A stretch of 64,000 nt of DNA from Balanoglossus misakiensis (GCA_040954595.2 CM082593.2:11532001-11596000), one strand, 5' to 3'; numbered from the stretch's first letter, positions 11,142 through 23,432 are shown. Program-made: numbers and translations. Notes: generated by a model not told the origin, from the sequence alone.

Positions 11142-13191
11142 ATGGACGCACCATATGAGGTAATGTATGTCCATTTTGTAAACAAACTCACGTGTTTTCT
11201 GCCTCCTCAAACCTCGTTTTTTATTGCTAAATGTTCTTCAGTTCGATGTTTCACTTGAACAAAGATGATATTACTACAGTTTTAGGCTTGATCGATCAAA
11301 TGTCAAGGAACCAGAGCTTGTTATGCTCGTCGCCATACATACGCGTTTATGGCTTACGCTACTCTCGGTCCCATCGTGGTTCGTGTGGAATACGAGGTGG
11401 TTTCGCATATTTTTTACATGACTAGTAATTCGTTTTGAATCTGGATTTACTCAGAAATGTTGTTAGTTTGTAATATGGCGTTTGGGTTGTGTAGTTACGA
11501 TCGTATTCGCGTATTTGTGACATGAGCATCGACCTCTGTGTGTTCCAGTGTTTCACGGCCGTGTATAGCCGGAAACACACATACCTATAGTATGGCTAAA
11601 TGTGTTTCCGCTGTACGCCCGGGCGGTTCAGTTTAATAGTGAACAATCTTAGTAATATCCGTGAATTTCCGAATCATAAGGCAAAACGGACCACTTTCTA
11701 TTCAAGGCAAAGAACACGTGGCATACAACAAGTGACGTTGTTTGCACTGACTATAACGTTGCTATGGCGATACCATAATAAGGACAAACATGCTGTCCTT
11801 TTGCTAGGGGATTTAGATTGGATGGAAGTAGAATGGCATGGGAAATTTACTGACGGATTTACCACACTCTTTGTGTGGATTATTATGGCAAAGGCCACCT
11901 TTTTATCAAGTGGCTTAGGGAAAATATCAATGTTATGTTTCTACTCTGCCCACTCTCTGAAAGTTTTCTTGTTCACTCATTTTGCAGGCATCTTCTGACA
12001 GTTCACAAACTGAATTTCAAACTGAATTTCAAACAAGAGGGAATCAAAGGGGCAGGGTGAGAGGTTCAACAAGAGGACAGAGAAGTAGGGGGAGAGGCAG
12101 AGGAAGAGGAAGAGGAAGAGGTGATACAAGAGCAGATGAAGCTTTACGAGATGTGCAGGAAAGAAAAAATACTGTTTGCGTAAGTAAAAATTTGCTTTGA
12201 TAATAATCGGACATAAACTGACATCAGCTTATAGCCTTCACCGTAATAATAATAATAATAATAATATCTAATTTTCAGGAAATGTTGCAGAAAATGACGC
12301 AAGAACAGATGCATGATCTGTTGTGGCAGGTGGTAGAGAGAGACATCAGTCTAGTGTTTGATTTGGCAGTGCCGTGTCAGGATAATGAAGAAGGTTACCA
12401 TCCTAAACCATCAACAAACACTCCAGAATGGTGTATATGTGAAAACTGCAGGCAGATGCCAACACTTCCAGAGAGGAAATGTTGTGGGAAGCTGCCCGAG
12501 TTTTGTATATCTAGATTACCTGTAAGTATGTTTATGAACTGAATGCACAACAGCTTGTTGTCCACATTTTTCAAGAACAAAAATCAGCGTACAAGATATG
12601 AAGATATTAATTTTCTCTTTTAACCTGATTTTCCCTGCCCATGCTCACGTGTAGGTTCTGAATTTACAATTCAAGGTAGCGAGTTGACAAAGACATTTGC
12701 ACCAATGTTTAACTAGAAAAACACCGACACCCCCCCCCCCCCCCCCATTTGGGAGATAAATAGGTGGGATTTGATCCTGTGATAGTTTGTGCGGGCGTAG
12801 TTAGGCATGTGTACATAAAATTCATATTTCAGTGTTTCAAAGGTACAAAAACTTTCAGAAGACTGATATTGCTACATTGCAACATTTCTTCGAAAAATAT
12901 TCATTGAAACAATTCATATTTTCCCAGGATTTCAGAGTCATCTGCTTACATGAAGGGGTATTGGCAGTAGCTCGGGCCTACAGAATGGATATCATGGCTA
13001 CTAATGATTTCGATGATTACAATAAGTGCAACAGGCATGCTGCCTACCGCCAGTTTATTTTGTGGCAGCACGGAAAACTGGGAGCTGGCAACCGGAAAGT
13101 TATCGCGAGCTGTTGTGTTTGGGGTATACGGGATAAATACCCTGACAACTTCGGACAGTACACAGGGTTTATCCCAACCCGTTTTGCGTGA
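11142..13191 (+). CDS. P2X7-type ballast-domain protein carried by the transposon (4 exons)
   Basis: Seen: exons 11142-11159, 11988-12179, 12279-12521 and 12928-13191 join in one open frame of 238 aa, all phase-0 introns with GT/AG ends (donors GTAATG, GTAAGT, GTAAGT). Residues ~24-52 are RG-rich (RGRGRGRGRG). Residues ~121-234 match the C-terminal ballast domain of P2X7 receptors: W121-C-x-C-x2-C, CC at 138-139, C146, then AAYRQF (189-194), LGAGNR (202-207), SCCVW (212-216) and GQYTGF (227-232). In P2X7 these cysteines bind zinc and the domain is cytosolic and guanine-nucleotide binding. No transmembrane segment or P2X channel part exists here, so it is not a receptor. Start chosen because ATG at 11142 feeds a good donor. 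Another acceptor at 12832 would put exon 4 out of phase. RG tracts often bind nucleic acid; function in the element is unknown. Confidence 0.8.
12246..12266 (+). repeat. TAA microsatellite in intron 2
   Basis: About seven TAA units lie just upstream of the exon 3 acceptor of the ballast gene. Confidence 0.9.
12729..12747 (+). repeat. Poly-C tract in intron 3
   Basis: A C run of about 18 within the last intron of the ballast gene, 0.2 kb after the exon 3 donor. Confidence 0.85.
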
Positions 13192-13453
13192 AGTAACAAC
13201 ATGATTTTATTTACAATTTTTTCCTTATATTTTCCACTACCTCATTTTACGCAATTATTGATTTTAAGATCGAAAGAACTCAGGGTTTATGCAGGGAATG
13301 CATAATTTTATTTACATATAAGTACTATTTAGTTTGTTTTACGTTAGCTTATTTTTCTTTCTTTTTTTCTTATTTTGAATGTTTATTATCTTATTTATTG
13401 TGAAAAAAGTGACAACTTTTGTTATGTTTGAAACAGTAATTATGTTTATTGAA

Positions 13454-13459
13454 AATAAA
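13454..13459 (+). terminator. AATAAA polyadenylation signal of the ballast gene
   Basis: AATAAA about 265 bp after the stop codon in an AT-rich 3' region, with a GT/T-rich stretch (TTGTTGTTGTTTTTTGG) following. It is the only clear signal before the convergent transposase gene. Confidence 0.6.
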
Positions 13460-13944
13460 GTTTCTTTTTAAAATGTATATAATTGTTGTTGTTTTTTGGT
13501 AAAACAGACTACATCTCTACTAAAAGGTAACTAAATTCATGTAGAATATATCACAGGTTGCATTGACAAGCAGGTAAGACTTTGTTTCATATCTGACAAT
13601 GATTATCAGACAATCACTTTCACAGAAAACACAAATATCACTGTTTTAAAGGGGGGAAAAGGCAAAAATTGCTACAAGATTATATAAATTCTAATTTTGC
13701 AACCATTTGAAATAACCATGGTGACTCAAATCACAATTTTCACATTTTAAAGCTCATTTGCATAGTTTTGCAGATGACAACTTCAGTTGAACAAACTACC
13801 ATCTACAGCCCGTCCTGCATCTTCACACCAAATATCGAGGTGGTATACCAAGCACTTTCAATTTTTGTTATGTGGACAGACATAACCCATTCCATAAGGT
13901 CCCACACACACACACGAAATGGGACAGATCAAATACATATCTGA

Positions 13945-16900
13945 TCACACTGATGAGGACTGCCGTCTCGACACAGTTTCCTGTGCTATCGTTGCCGTTG
14001 GTGGTGGAGGTAGGGCCGCCAGGTGAGCAGAAATCCTCCTTGGATCTGTTGCCTCCATAGGTTTTCTTTTCTGCATTCCTTCACGGTCTTGTAAACGCCT
14101 TTCAAGGATAATTCTCTTGATGTCTGTGATGTGTGGGTAGGTTTTTTTCTCTTTCTCTTGGAAGACACTCCATCTGTTGCTTTTTTTGTTGAAGCGCCTA
14201 TGAAGCCTGCATCAAGTATAATGATATGATGTAATTCATTCAAATCTACTTGGAAATGTGTCAATACCTAGATTTTAAGTGTTAAAATATCTGAACTACT
14301 AATTTTTCAATTTGAAGAAAAGAAAGCTATGGTCGTTAATATATTTGAGCACATAATGCTACTAAAGCTGTGAAAAAAATGGCCAATATAATGACTATAC
14401 GTGACCCCAAATCGAGTTATTGTGTGTTAAACTAATTAGTTCAATTTCAACTGCAAGTGCAAAGGACATGTTAATTTTGGCTGATAAGTAGGTACAACAC
14501 CAATTCACTACTCATAATAAAAAATACATCAGTAGGAAGAACTTACACAACTTCACCATTCTTTTTCCTCTTGACTGGCCTGTCATTGTGAACATTGTGG
14601 TCTATGGCAGCCAGCCTATTCCTCGCTCTGTACACGGGTGGTGTGTACGCATATCTCTTCCCTGCATACATTAAAATATGCTGTTGGAATGTCTCTAGTT
14701 CTGCAGTACTCCTGAAAAACATGATGCATGGTAAGAGTTAAATTAAACATTCACATACATGCATAGCTTGTTGGCAAAACTGGTGACCACCAGGAAAGTA
14801 TAAATAAAATGGATACAATAATAGTCATGTAAACTGGATGTGACTCATGTTGATATTAGTCAAATCATACCTGGGAAACACTACCATACATACACCAAAT
14901 ACCAAACTGGATATCATGTACCATGATTTTATAAGAAAGACATAAAATTAATTCAACTCCTTACCTAAAGTTAATCAAGTAATCCACTTTACTGAGGAAT
15001 TGCTTGTTAAAAACAATTCTGACCAGGGCATTTGGCAGTAGGCAAGTGCCCACGAATGCTCGTTCACCACATGGTGAACAACACCACACCAAAGTCCCTG
15101 TAAATAACATGAGAACCGCTTGTTACTGGTATTTTGTTGCAAACTAAGATATGCTGGGATACAGATCTGATAATCTGCAGTTCCATGTGTTCTCACTAAG
15201 CAGGTCAATAGATTTTCATGTGATTAGGAAAAGAAAAAAACAATTTACTTTTCAGTGCGATAATTCAATGTCAACCAACATTTCTCGCAACTTCACTTGT
15301 AGTATATTTTAACAAAACATTGTATTATACCATCATCGATTGACTTGTGAGATTCACAGCTGCAGCCTTGTGAAAATTTAGATGAGATTGATGTACAGTA
15401 GACAGAATTAATGCATGAGTGATAAGTAGCCCTTGTCTTCAAAAAACATCAAAGGCATACAAATCTCTCCAATGTCTCTTCCTGGAAAGCCATTTATACA
15501 GCAAACAACGAATTATTACGTACCTTAAACTCATCACATGTAGTAGCCTTGCCACAACAGTATCAAAAATGGTTCACAATATGTCGGCTCCACTGTAGAA
15601 GAGCTTTACACTCCTTCTCCTGACCAGCCTGAATAAGGGGAAAACATGGAGCTTCATAGCAACTAAACAGGCCTTTCCTTGAGTCTTACGGTTTGATGGC
15701 ATACATAGAGAGATTTATTCTAAAGCAATGTCATATAGAAAACAGAGCTATTTGGTTATCACAAATGGGAATTGTTGTATGATAGAGTTCCTGTCTGTCT
15801 ATTTAAAAAAAATAAGTGACCAAGTCACCGTCAGAATTCCTGCATATCAAAATGAAAATTTAATTGACTCACCTTGATTATTTTTTTCCCAAGATTTTTG
15901 GCAGCATGCCACACATCAAGTGAATGCTTGATATTGCCATATCGGTTTCCTATAAAATTGTGACAAAAACAAGGGTTTCTGTGATGTGACAAAACAGGCA
16001 TGCACTTTTTCTATGCACATGGAATAACAATAGTTTTAAAACATATTTGATTGAAAAAATGACACTAATTTTTGAGTAGTCAGGATAAAAACTGCATTAA
16101 AGTTGTATTTAGCTGAGCTTCAAACTTACTCATCAAAGCTACAATCTGGGAATGAGAATCCGTCGTCACTTCAATGACTTTTGCCTCTTGGGCCAATAGA
16201 TGGTCCAACGTCTTTTGAAATGCTGCTTTCTCCATCACTGTAGACTTTCTTTCCGTCTGCCTTTTGTCCAATGTTATGATGTCGAGAATGTCTTTTGACT
16301 CATACTCCATGAACGTATATGAGCAATACTGGGCGCAAAACCCTGGGGAATCCATCCTCCCATCACCTTTCAAAATAAAAGGAAACATATGTTTGAGTAT
16401 TATCGGTATAGTTTTCAACAATACTTAGTATAGGACATTTTTTGTAAACTGATTACTATTTGGCACTAAGAAAATTCATTATGAATATACAGAAAGACAT
16501 GTAGCTGCACCTACTTTGGGGTTACATGGTTTATAATATCAAGTCTCTATTATAATAAGGGAGACTGCTTACAGTTGAGATAATTATGTCTTTACATAGG
16601 TGTCATAAACATTCACATTTCAGGACTGTGATTAACAATTTCAAAACAAACTTATGAAAAACTCTAATATACAAGGATACAGCAATTGAAATTTGGAACT
16701 CTCTAACATGTTTAGGTGCAATGATTTCTTCTTACCCATTATCACAAGTTCTTTGTCGGCATGTTTCCTTACAATTTCCTGCTGATGAGTCTCCCAATAT
16801 TGATCAACACTTGGCACCAGGTAATGTCTCTGTATCTTCAAATACGTACTGGAACTGACTATGTTCAGATTCAACATGCTGGCAAACAATGCTATTTTAG

Positions 16901-19806
16901 TGTAGTTGTTGCCTGACGTGAGAATAGCAGCTGACGTCAATAAATCGCCACTATGAAGCCTTCTGTTAAGGAGAGGTTGAGAGCACCACTTGTAAGCCAG
17001 GTGGCCAGATGGGCAAACCTAAAAAAATATACATCAAACATCATATAAATATGACTTCCTTTCTACAACTTTGCACAGTTTAACACTAAGGGATGCACAA
17101 AAGCTGGCTGTTAATATTCAGTTCTTTTCTTTTTCAAATTTGTGAGTTTAGAACATAAGGCATGTATGAAACAATATCACTTATCAACATTTTCTAAAAA
17201 ATACACGTACCCATGACAAATACAGAGCTGACCCAACAGACTGAGATGAAATTGTCAGACTTTCGTTGCAATTTCCTTCACGGCACGTTGACTGTTTCAC
17301 TGTTTTAGCCAACAAGAGAAGCTGCTGCAGTGATATTAGATAAAACTTCTCCTGAAGGAGGCTGTCAACATCTGTGCCCATTTGCACCCTCACAATACCA
17401 GGAGATATTTCATCTTGTTCATGGGTCTCTTCAGTGTTCTCCTGGTCCTGGTCATCATCACTGTCATCCTCATTCTCCGAGTTTTCGGATGCCAGATCCT
17501 CTAGGTCCACTCCCCGGGGTCTGTAAAATGAAATTTCAATTAAAGTCAAAGGAAAAAAAATGGGGGGAAATGGGAAGGTAGGCCAGAAAATTAAAAATGA
17601 AACTTCTAAAAATGAAAATACTCACTGAATGGTTAAATTTATACTGGGTTCATAGTCTGGGTCGTCATCGTCTTCATCAGAACCTTGGTAATGATCTTGA
17701 TTCAAATCTCCTGTTATATCTATAGTCACACTGTAGAGTATGATAAGATATGCATGGATGAAAATATAAATGGGAAATCAAACAAAATAGATTTAACCCA
17801 AAAGTTTAAAGCTCCACTAACAATTAATTCTAGGTATTTGTTCAACTTTATAGTACTAATCACTTTGCCATTAGTATTAGTTAGCTCTGTAACTCTGGCA
17901 ACTTCACAACTTCTCTTCACTCAAAAAATAATGTTTTTAATACAGTTTTGACTAATCTTAAAATGACATGAATCACCAACAATACATAATTTTTTTTACA
18001 TTTGTTGTGGATATAATCTAGCATGTTCCATGTACAAATATGCCCAACATACACTTACTCAAATGGATCTACAAATGATTCAGTCATTGTGCTCTTTCTT
18101 CTGGTTTTATCACTGTAAAATAAATCATTAAAACATTATTGTTATTGTCAAAATTTCTGTCATAACAAACTTAAAATTCAGATGTCCTGATAAAAACTGC
18201 TTCTCATTTTGACCACATGGTACAGAAATTTGTTACATACCTTGTCTTATCTTGTGTCTTGGTTGAGCCAGACAATGCAGGGAGTTCTTCTATTCCTGAC
18301 ATTTGACTCGTTTCCCTGAAACATTCAAACAAGTTTTAGAAATTGGCACAAATTGTTGTTCACATATTTTGAAACTTGAAAGTAGTATTATAATACCCAT
18401 GTTGACTTGTAGAAAAGTTTGTTATAGTGTTATACTAGCAGACTATAAGGCACAGTATACTCAGTCCAAAAGCAAAAGCTATTACCACTACTAGGTCTAT
18501 GACCATTAAATTGCCAGATTGTCTTGTTATGGACCATAGGTCAAAAAGAACATAAAATGCAATGATTGTAAATAGCAAATGCCTAGGTAGAGCCCTGAGT
18601 AAATGAATAAAAAATCTTACCCATGATCACTGGACACAATTGATGACATCTCTGACATCTCAGACATTCTTGCAATATGTTGTTGGCCTGCAGTGGGTGT
18701 TGAACTTCGAGGATGTTTGGAGGGTCGTTTCCTTTAAAAATACATGTACCCATAAATTATGAAGTTGTACAAACACCAATTTAGATAATATTGTTATTCA
18801 ATCCTGATTTTTCTCTAGTGTCTAAAAGATGAACAGATTTACTTGACTCAAATGTTTGTGTTTGAGATCAAGAGAGCTGCACTTGGTTTATTTGTGAAGT
18901 ACAATGTAAATGGATTGTCCCTTTGTTTGCAGGATTGAACCCTGTTTTACATGCATGAACCCATGTTGAACACAAACCTGAACTTCTTACACACCTGATA
19001 ACAAGTTAACCGACAATGGTATGGGCGATTTATACAAAACAGGTTAAAAATATTACTTACCCATGACCAGATGAAACTGAAGATGAGCACGAAATGTCTT
19101 GCTGCAATGGCTCAACGCCAACCGTCACATGTGACGAAGCTTGACCACTCGTGCTTGGAACAGGCTGAAATGTAGTACCTTGGTCTGGGGAGTCCGGTGA
19201 CTGTTCATTTCGGTTTTTATTGTAACTGTGACAAGATCAGAAATCGAAATATTTTGATCAGATGTTTAACAAATCTTACGGATTTGAAACCGGCGGACAA
19301 AAGAACACGATGGACGAAGATTTAGATGAAGAGTTAAAATGACGATTTACACTTTACACAGTGTGTAAACATTGACATGCCAACAAAAACTACAAAGGGT
19401 TGTTCACTACGTTGACAGTGACGCACCGAACATAGGCGATGTTGTCGTGATTTTGATTCGAGTTTTGGTATTTCCGAACATTTGGATGGTCAAAAAATGT
19501 CATTTCAAAGGCCAAAATATGACGATCGTTGGATATAGTACATGTACATGTACGTGTATTGCTGATTTGTCCAAGGCATCACCGCAGTTCGAAAGCCCGT
19601 CCTACTTACTAATCAATCAGCTCCTCGGCCAAATCGGGGTTTGAAAGCCCTGTTTCGTCGATTAATTCAATCCATCTATCCATCTGTCGTCCGATATACA
19701 CCATGGACCGACGTTTTGTCAAATTGCTTTGTTGCTGTCTCCTCTTCTTCGCCGAGTCTGTCACAGCCGGCCGGCCTGGCCGACGTTTAGCTGTGCGGGA
19801 CGCCAT
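13945..19806 (-). pseudogene. DDE transposase of the TTAA element, 14 exons, inactivated
   Basis: Exons in transcript order: 19806-19610, 19225-19061, 18731-18621, 18315-18241, 18112-18059, 17730-17626, 17520-17211, 17018-16736, 16366-16130, 15949-15873, 15628-15524, 15097-14965, 14711-14547, 14206-13945. All introns have GT/AG ends. Total 2,279 nt, two over a multiple of three, as expected from a frameshift. The N-terminus has an AT-hook-like RRPGRPA, then Ser-rich and acidic stretches, then a C/H-rich segment with CPSGHLAYKW. The catalytic core shows GDGRMDSPG (Asp ~435-439), VTTDSH (Asp ~503), SLDVWHAAK and LETFQQH (Glu ~624). Breaks: TGA at 15565-15563, before the Glu, where a Trp is expected, and a frameshift near 15050 in exon 12. 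The family is one I recall as uncharacterised proteins in many aquatic animals. TTAA ends suggest Kolobok. The C-terminus is PPPPTATIAQ-rich. Confidence 0.85.
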
Positions 19807-20042
19807 GTTCTCGTGAAGAATTTACTGCGCATGCGCGAGACTCGCGTTTTCTGTGTAATCTGTGTACTCCTGCCCTGGACGCCGCCATAATCGCTTGCCG
19901 CAACGTTTTATTATATGTCTTGCTCGTAGTTACGCGTGCGATTTTTGTCGCTGGTCAGATATATGTGTTTATGTACGCTTCAATAAGTATATCTACATGA
20001 GCAATCTTTCATTTGAATGTAAAATAATGAAAATAATGCCCA

Positions 20043-20062
20043 CAGTTACAGCTTAGGTGCCT
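20043..20062 (-). repeat. Right terminal inverted repeat
   Basis: On the minus strand it reads AGGCACCTAAGCTGTAACTG. The ~180 bp inside it is collinear with the right end of the small element at 62277-62780. Confidence 0.9.
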
Positions 20063-20066
20063 TTAA
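20063..20066. repeat. TTAA target-site duplication, right
   Basis: The TTAA is followed by GCTATGACGCTATGTCC, the right half of the interrupted host repeat. Confidence 0.9.
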
Positions 20067-22206
20067 GCTATGACGCTATGTCCACGTCGGCTGTGTAATG
20101 GTCCTGTACAGTGACTCTCTATTGGCCCGTGAGCAGAATGGGACCACAATAAAAGACCAAATTTTGGGCTCACCTGTAACACCTGCTTAACTCATTAATT
20201 ATGTGCATACCTAATTCCAGGCTAACTAAAACGGCTAGAGGTTTTGTTCTTGTGGGACATGGACCAGTATGGGATCAAAAATTTTTGCCCAAATTTTGGG
20301 TGACCTCAGGTGACCTTTGACCTACTTTCCTATATCTCGGCATCCACAGCAGGTACAGACTTGGCGTTTGGAGGGTTGTGACTAAAATTGAAAAGACAAA
20401 ATTAGGGTTCACCTGTGACACCTGCTTATCTCATTAATTATGTGCATACCTAATTCCAGGGTAGCCAATAGGGCTAGAGGTTTGATTTTTGTTGAACATG
20501 GACCAGTATGGGGTTAAAATTTCTTGCCCAATTTTGGATGACCTCAAGTGACCTTTGACCTACTTTACCATATCTCGGCAACCAGCGCAGATACAGCCTT
20601 GGCATTTGGAGGCATGGAACTCCTAATGAAGCCTGAAACGTTACCTCATTAATTATGTGCATATCTAATTCTAGGCGAACCAATAGGGTTAGAGGCCTGA
20701 TTTTTGTTGGACCTGGACTGGTATGGGGTCAAAAATTTTTGCTAAACTTTCGGATGGCCTCAGGTGACCTTTAACCTACTTTCCTATATCTCGGCATCCA
20801 GGACAGGTACAGCATTTGTGTTTGGATGGATCGAACTATTGATAGAGTCTTACACTTTACATCATTAATTATGCGCATATCTAATTTCAGACAAACCAAT
20901 AGGGCTAGAGGTCTGGTTTCTGTTGGACCTGGACTAGTATGGGGGTCAAAACTTTTTGCCCAAATTTTGGGTGACCACATATGACCTTTGACCTTCGGCT
21001 TAAGCTTGTGCCCGTCATCGCTGCTTGCAGCTATATTCTTCTACTTCTTTTTCTTCTTCTGTCGTTTTCTTTGGCGAGGTAGATCTGGAAAACTGCTAAA
21101 CCTACCAATTTCAAACTTGGCACAATGGTGCAGGCCAATGAGAGCTAGTGCAGTACCCTTGTGAATGTTTAATAAGTCATGTGACCTGATGACCATATAT
21201 GGGCAAAATTTTCAAATCGACCTAATTTGCATATGAATGGAGATATCAAAATTCTGTTCAGATTCTTTGTGGACCACATAGCCAGGGTTCTACATGCCAA
21301 ATGTCAAGGCCATAGGCCATGTCAATTTTGAGAAGAAGATTTTTAAGTATTATTTTTCATATTTTTCGCCCAAGCCATGTGCCTATACTTTACATAGTAA
21401 AGCTATGACAACATATTATTTTGGATAAATATGCATACATATCTCAAAATCTGTTAGGCCGATCATCTCCAACTTTGGTGTGCAGCTAGCCTAGCATTTG
21501 TCAATAATTTTAAGCGGAAAAAAATAATATGAAAAATCGACCGATTTTTTTATATCAATTTTTTTATTAAATTTATACCTTTACTTATACCTCTATGGTT
21601 AAGCTATGTCCATGTCTTATTGTGGAATTCTGGTCTGTGCAATAGTCTTGTACAGTGACTATCTATTGGTCAGTGAGCACAATGGCACCAAAATAGAAGG
21701 CAAAATTTTAGGCTCACCTGTAACACCTGCTTAACTCATTAATTATGTGCAAACCTAATTCCAGGCTAACCAATAGGGCTATAGGTTTGGTTTTTGTTGA
21801 ACATGGACCAGTATAGGGTCAAAATTTCTTGCCCAAATTTTGTATGACCTCAGGTGACCTTTGACCTACTTTACCATATCTTGGCATCCAGAGCAGGTAC
21901 AGACTTGGCGTTTGGAGGGTTGCGACTAAAATTGAAAAGGCAACACTGGGGGTCACCTGTGACACCTGCCTAACTCATTAATTATGTGCATACCTAATTC
22001 CAGGCTAACCAATAGGGTTATAAGTTTGGTTTTTGTTGAACATGGACCAGTATAGGGTCAAAATTTCTTGCCCAAATTCTGCATGAACTCAGGTGACCTT
22101 TGACCTACTTTACCATATCTTGGCATCCAGAGCAGATATGCTTATTGCTATGTTGCTATGTGCTATGTTGGCTTGGGCCCGCTATTGCTGCTTGCAGCTA
22201 TATTGT
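20067..22206 (+). repeat. Composite repeat field, right part
   Basis: Continuation of the field split by the transposon. 20100-21000 holds four divergent ~238-bp units, 21036-21640 a linker module, and 21640-22135 two further units. It ends with the TATGCTTATTGCTATG exit sequence and GCTTGGGCCCGCTATTGCTGC at 22170-22200. The first unit is the direct continuation of the repeat interrupted at 10869. No gene is supported. Confidence 0.85.
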
Positions 22207-22488
22207 TGTAATTGTGATGAGTTGGGTTTGCGAATGACCCATCTTCCCTCATTCGTTCAAGCAGTGCATGCTTCGTGGATTAACAGATTAATGTCCAATC
22301 AATATTCTCAGTGGATAGAAATGTTTAAACTGTGGGTATATCCCCTGCTATCTTACCCACTTCACCCCCGCTCAGGTCGTGGAGTTTGCCAGAAACAGAT
22401 TTTCACGTCATACCTTCTGGTACCTAGTACTACTATGTTGGTCAAAAACTATACCCCCCCCCCCCGACCCTATTAATAACATAAAAAA

Positions 22489-23432
22489 GTGTATATGGTT
22501 CAACCAGAGCTGAAAGTGAACAACGCTACCATATTTTATAAAAACTGGTATGATAATGTTGTAATGTATATTTCGGATTTATTAGATTTTTCCGGTTCCA
22601 TTTTATCTTTCCAAGATTTTAGTAACAGACATAATTTTTCACCAAACTTCATATGGGTTTAATCAACGCTTTTCCAAGATCACGGTTCAGAAAGATTCAG
22701 CAACAAGGCTCTGTAAATAATGCCCACCCAAACATGTATTACACAAATAGATCCTGAAAAAAACCTACTCTATTTTACTTATTTTTGAAGAATAATCTTA
22801 AACCGATGAGATGTACGCAAAAATGGAAAGACCTCTTCGGGAATTTTGATTCGCAATTACACTATGCTTTACCATTTATTGTAACAAAGGATTCTACTTT
22901 GCGTAATTTTCAATTCAGAATTGCTAGTAGAATCTGTACTACAAATACATTTTTAAAGATAAGGGGGAAAATGCGATTCTGTGAAATGCACCTTCTGTGA
23001 AAATTGTGAGGAAATCCTTATACATTTATTTTTCGAATGCGACTGTATTTTGTCTTTTTGGAAGGATGTAGAGTTGCAATTACAGACAAAGTGTAATATT
23101 GCCATTGAGCTGTCCCTTTTGATGTTTTGGTGGGTATAAAATAGAATTTTCAAAGTAACCACACAAACGATGAGTGGTTAGCCCTGAATTACTTTATATT
23201 ACTTTCAAAGACTTTTATCTTTAAATATAAATTTAAGCCAGTATTGCCAAACCTTCGCACATTTTTATCTTACCTCAATAATATACAAAAAATTGATACT
23301 TACCAAGCAAAGGCAATGGAGAATCACACACACTACAGGTACTGGAATATTTTCAAAAAATTCTGTACTTGAACATTTTGTTTTCTTTTGAGATGTAGAG
23401 ATGTTTTGTCTAGTTTATGACAATAAAAAAAA
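22489..23432 (+). mobile_element. LINE retrotransposon 3' fragment, decayed
   Basis: Four pieces of a LINE second open reading frame lie in order but in different frames. 22489-22662 has the KNWYD...YISDLLDFSGS block found downstream of reverse transcriptase. 22785-22985 has the TKDSTLRNFQFRI segment. 22970-23142 has a CTFC...IHLFFEC zinc-finger-like segment with FW after it. 23162-23370 is a basic C-terminal tail. The fragment ends in a poly-A-like AATAAAAAAAATAAT at ~23423. Only the last part of the element is present, as expected from 5' truncation at insertion. Several stops and frameshifts make it non-functional. The clade was not determined. Confidence 0.7.

Larger units (their letters stand above)
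10874..20062. mobile_element. TTAA-type DNA transposon (Kolobok-like), 9.2 kb
   Basis: The ends are inverted repeats of about 18-20 bp with consensus AGGCRCCTAAGCTGYAAC, flanked by a TTAA duplication, and the left and right flanks rejoin to a host repeat that exists uninterrupted nearby. The cargo is two convergent spliced genes: a ballast-domain gene on plus (11142-13191) and a DDE transposase on minus (19806-13945). Their 3' ends face each other across ~0.75 kb. TTAA duplications are known for Kolobok and piggyBac. The transposase does not look like piggyBac and I see no THAP finger, so the superfamily label is provisional. The transposase is broken, so this copy should not move by itself. 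Confidence 0.9.

Noticed and set aside
11142-13191. A P2X7 receptor gene
   Set aside because: Only the intracellular ballast domain is present. There is no channel domain, transmembrane segment or ATP-site sequence in the gene or its introns.
10874-20062. piggyBac assignment on the basis of TTAA
   Set aside because: The transposase motifs (GDGRMDSPG, SLDVWHAAK) and long multi-exon structure do not resemble piggyBac. Kolobok-like is kept as provisional.
22093-22476. 127-codon open frame at the end of the composite repeat
   Set aside because: Its first half is the repeat's exit sequence, which recurs at 1323 and 4152, and the second half runs into a C tract.
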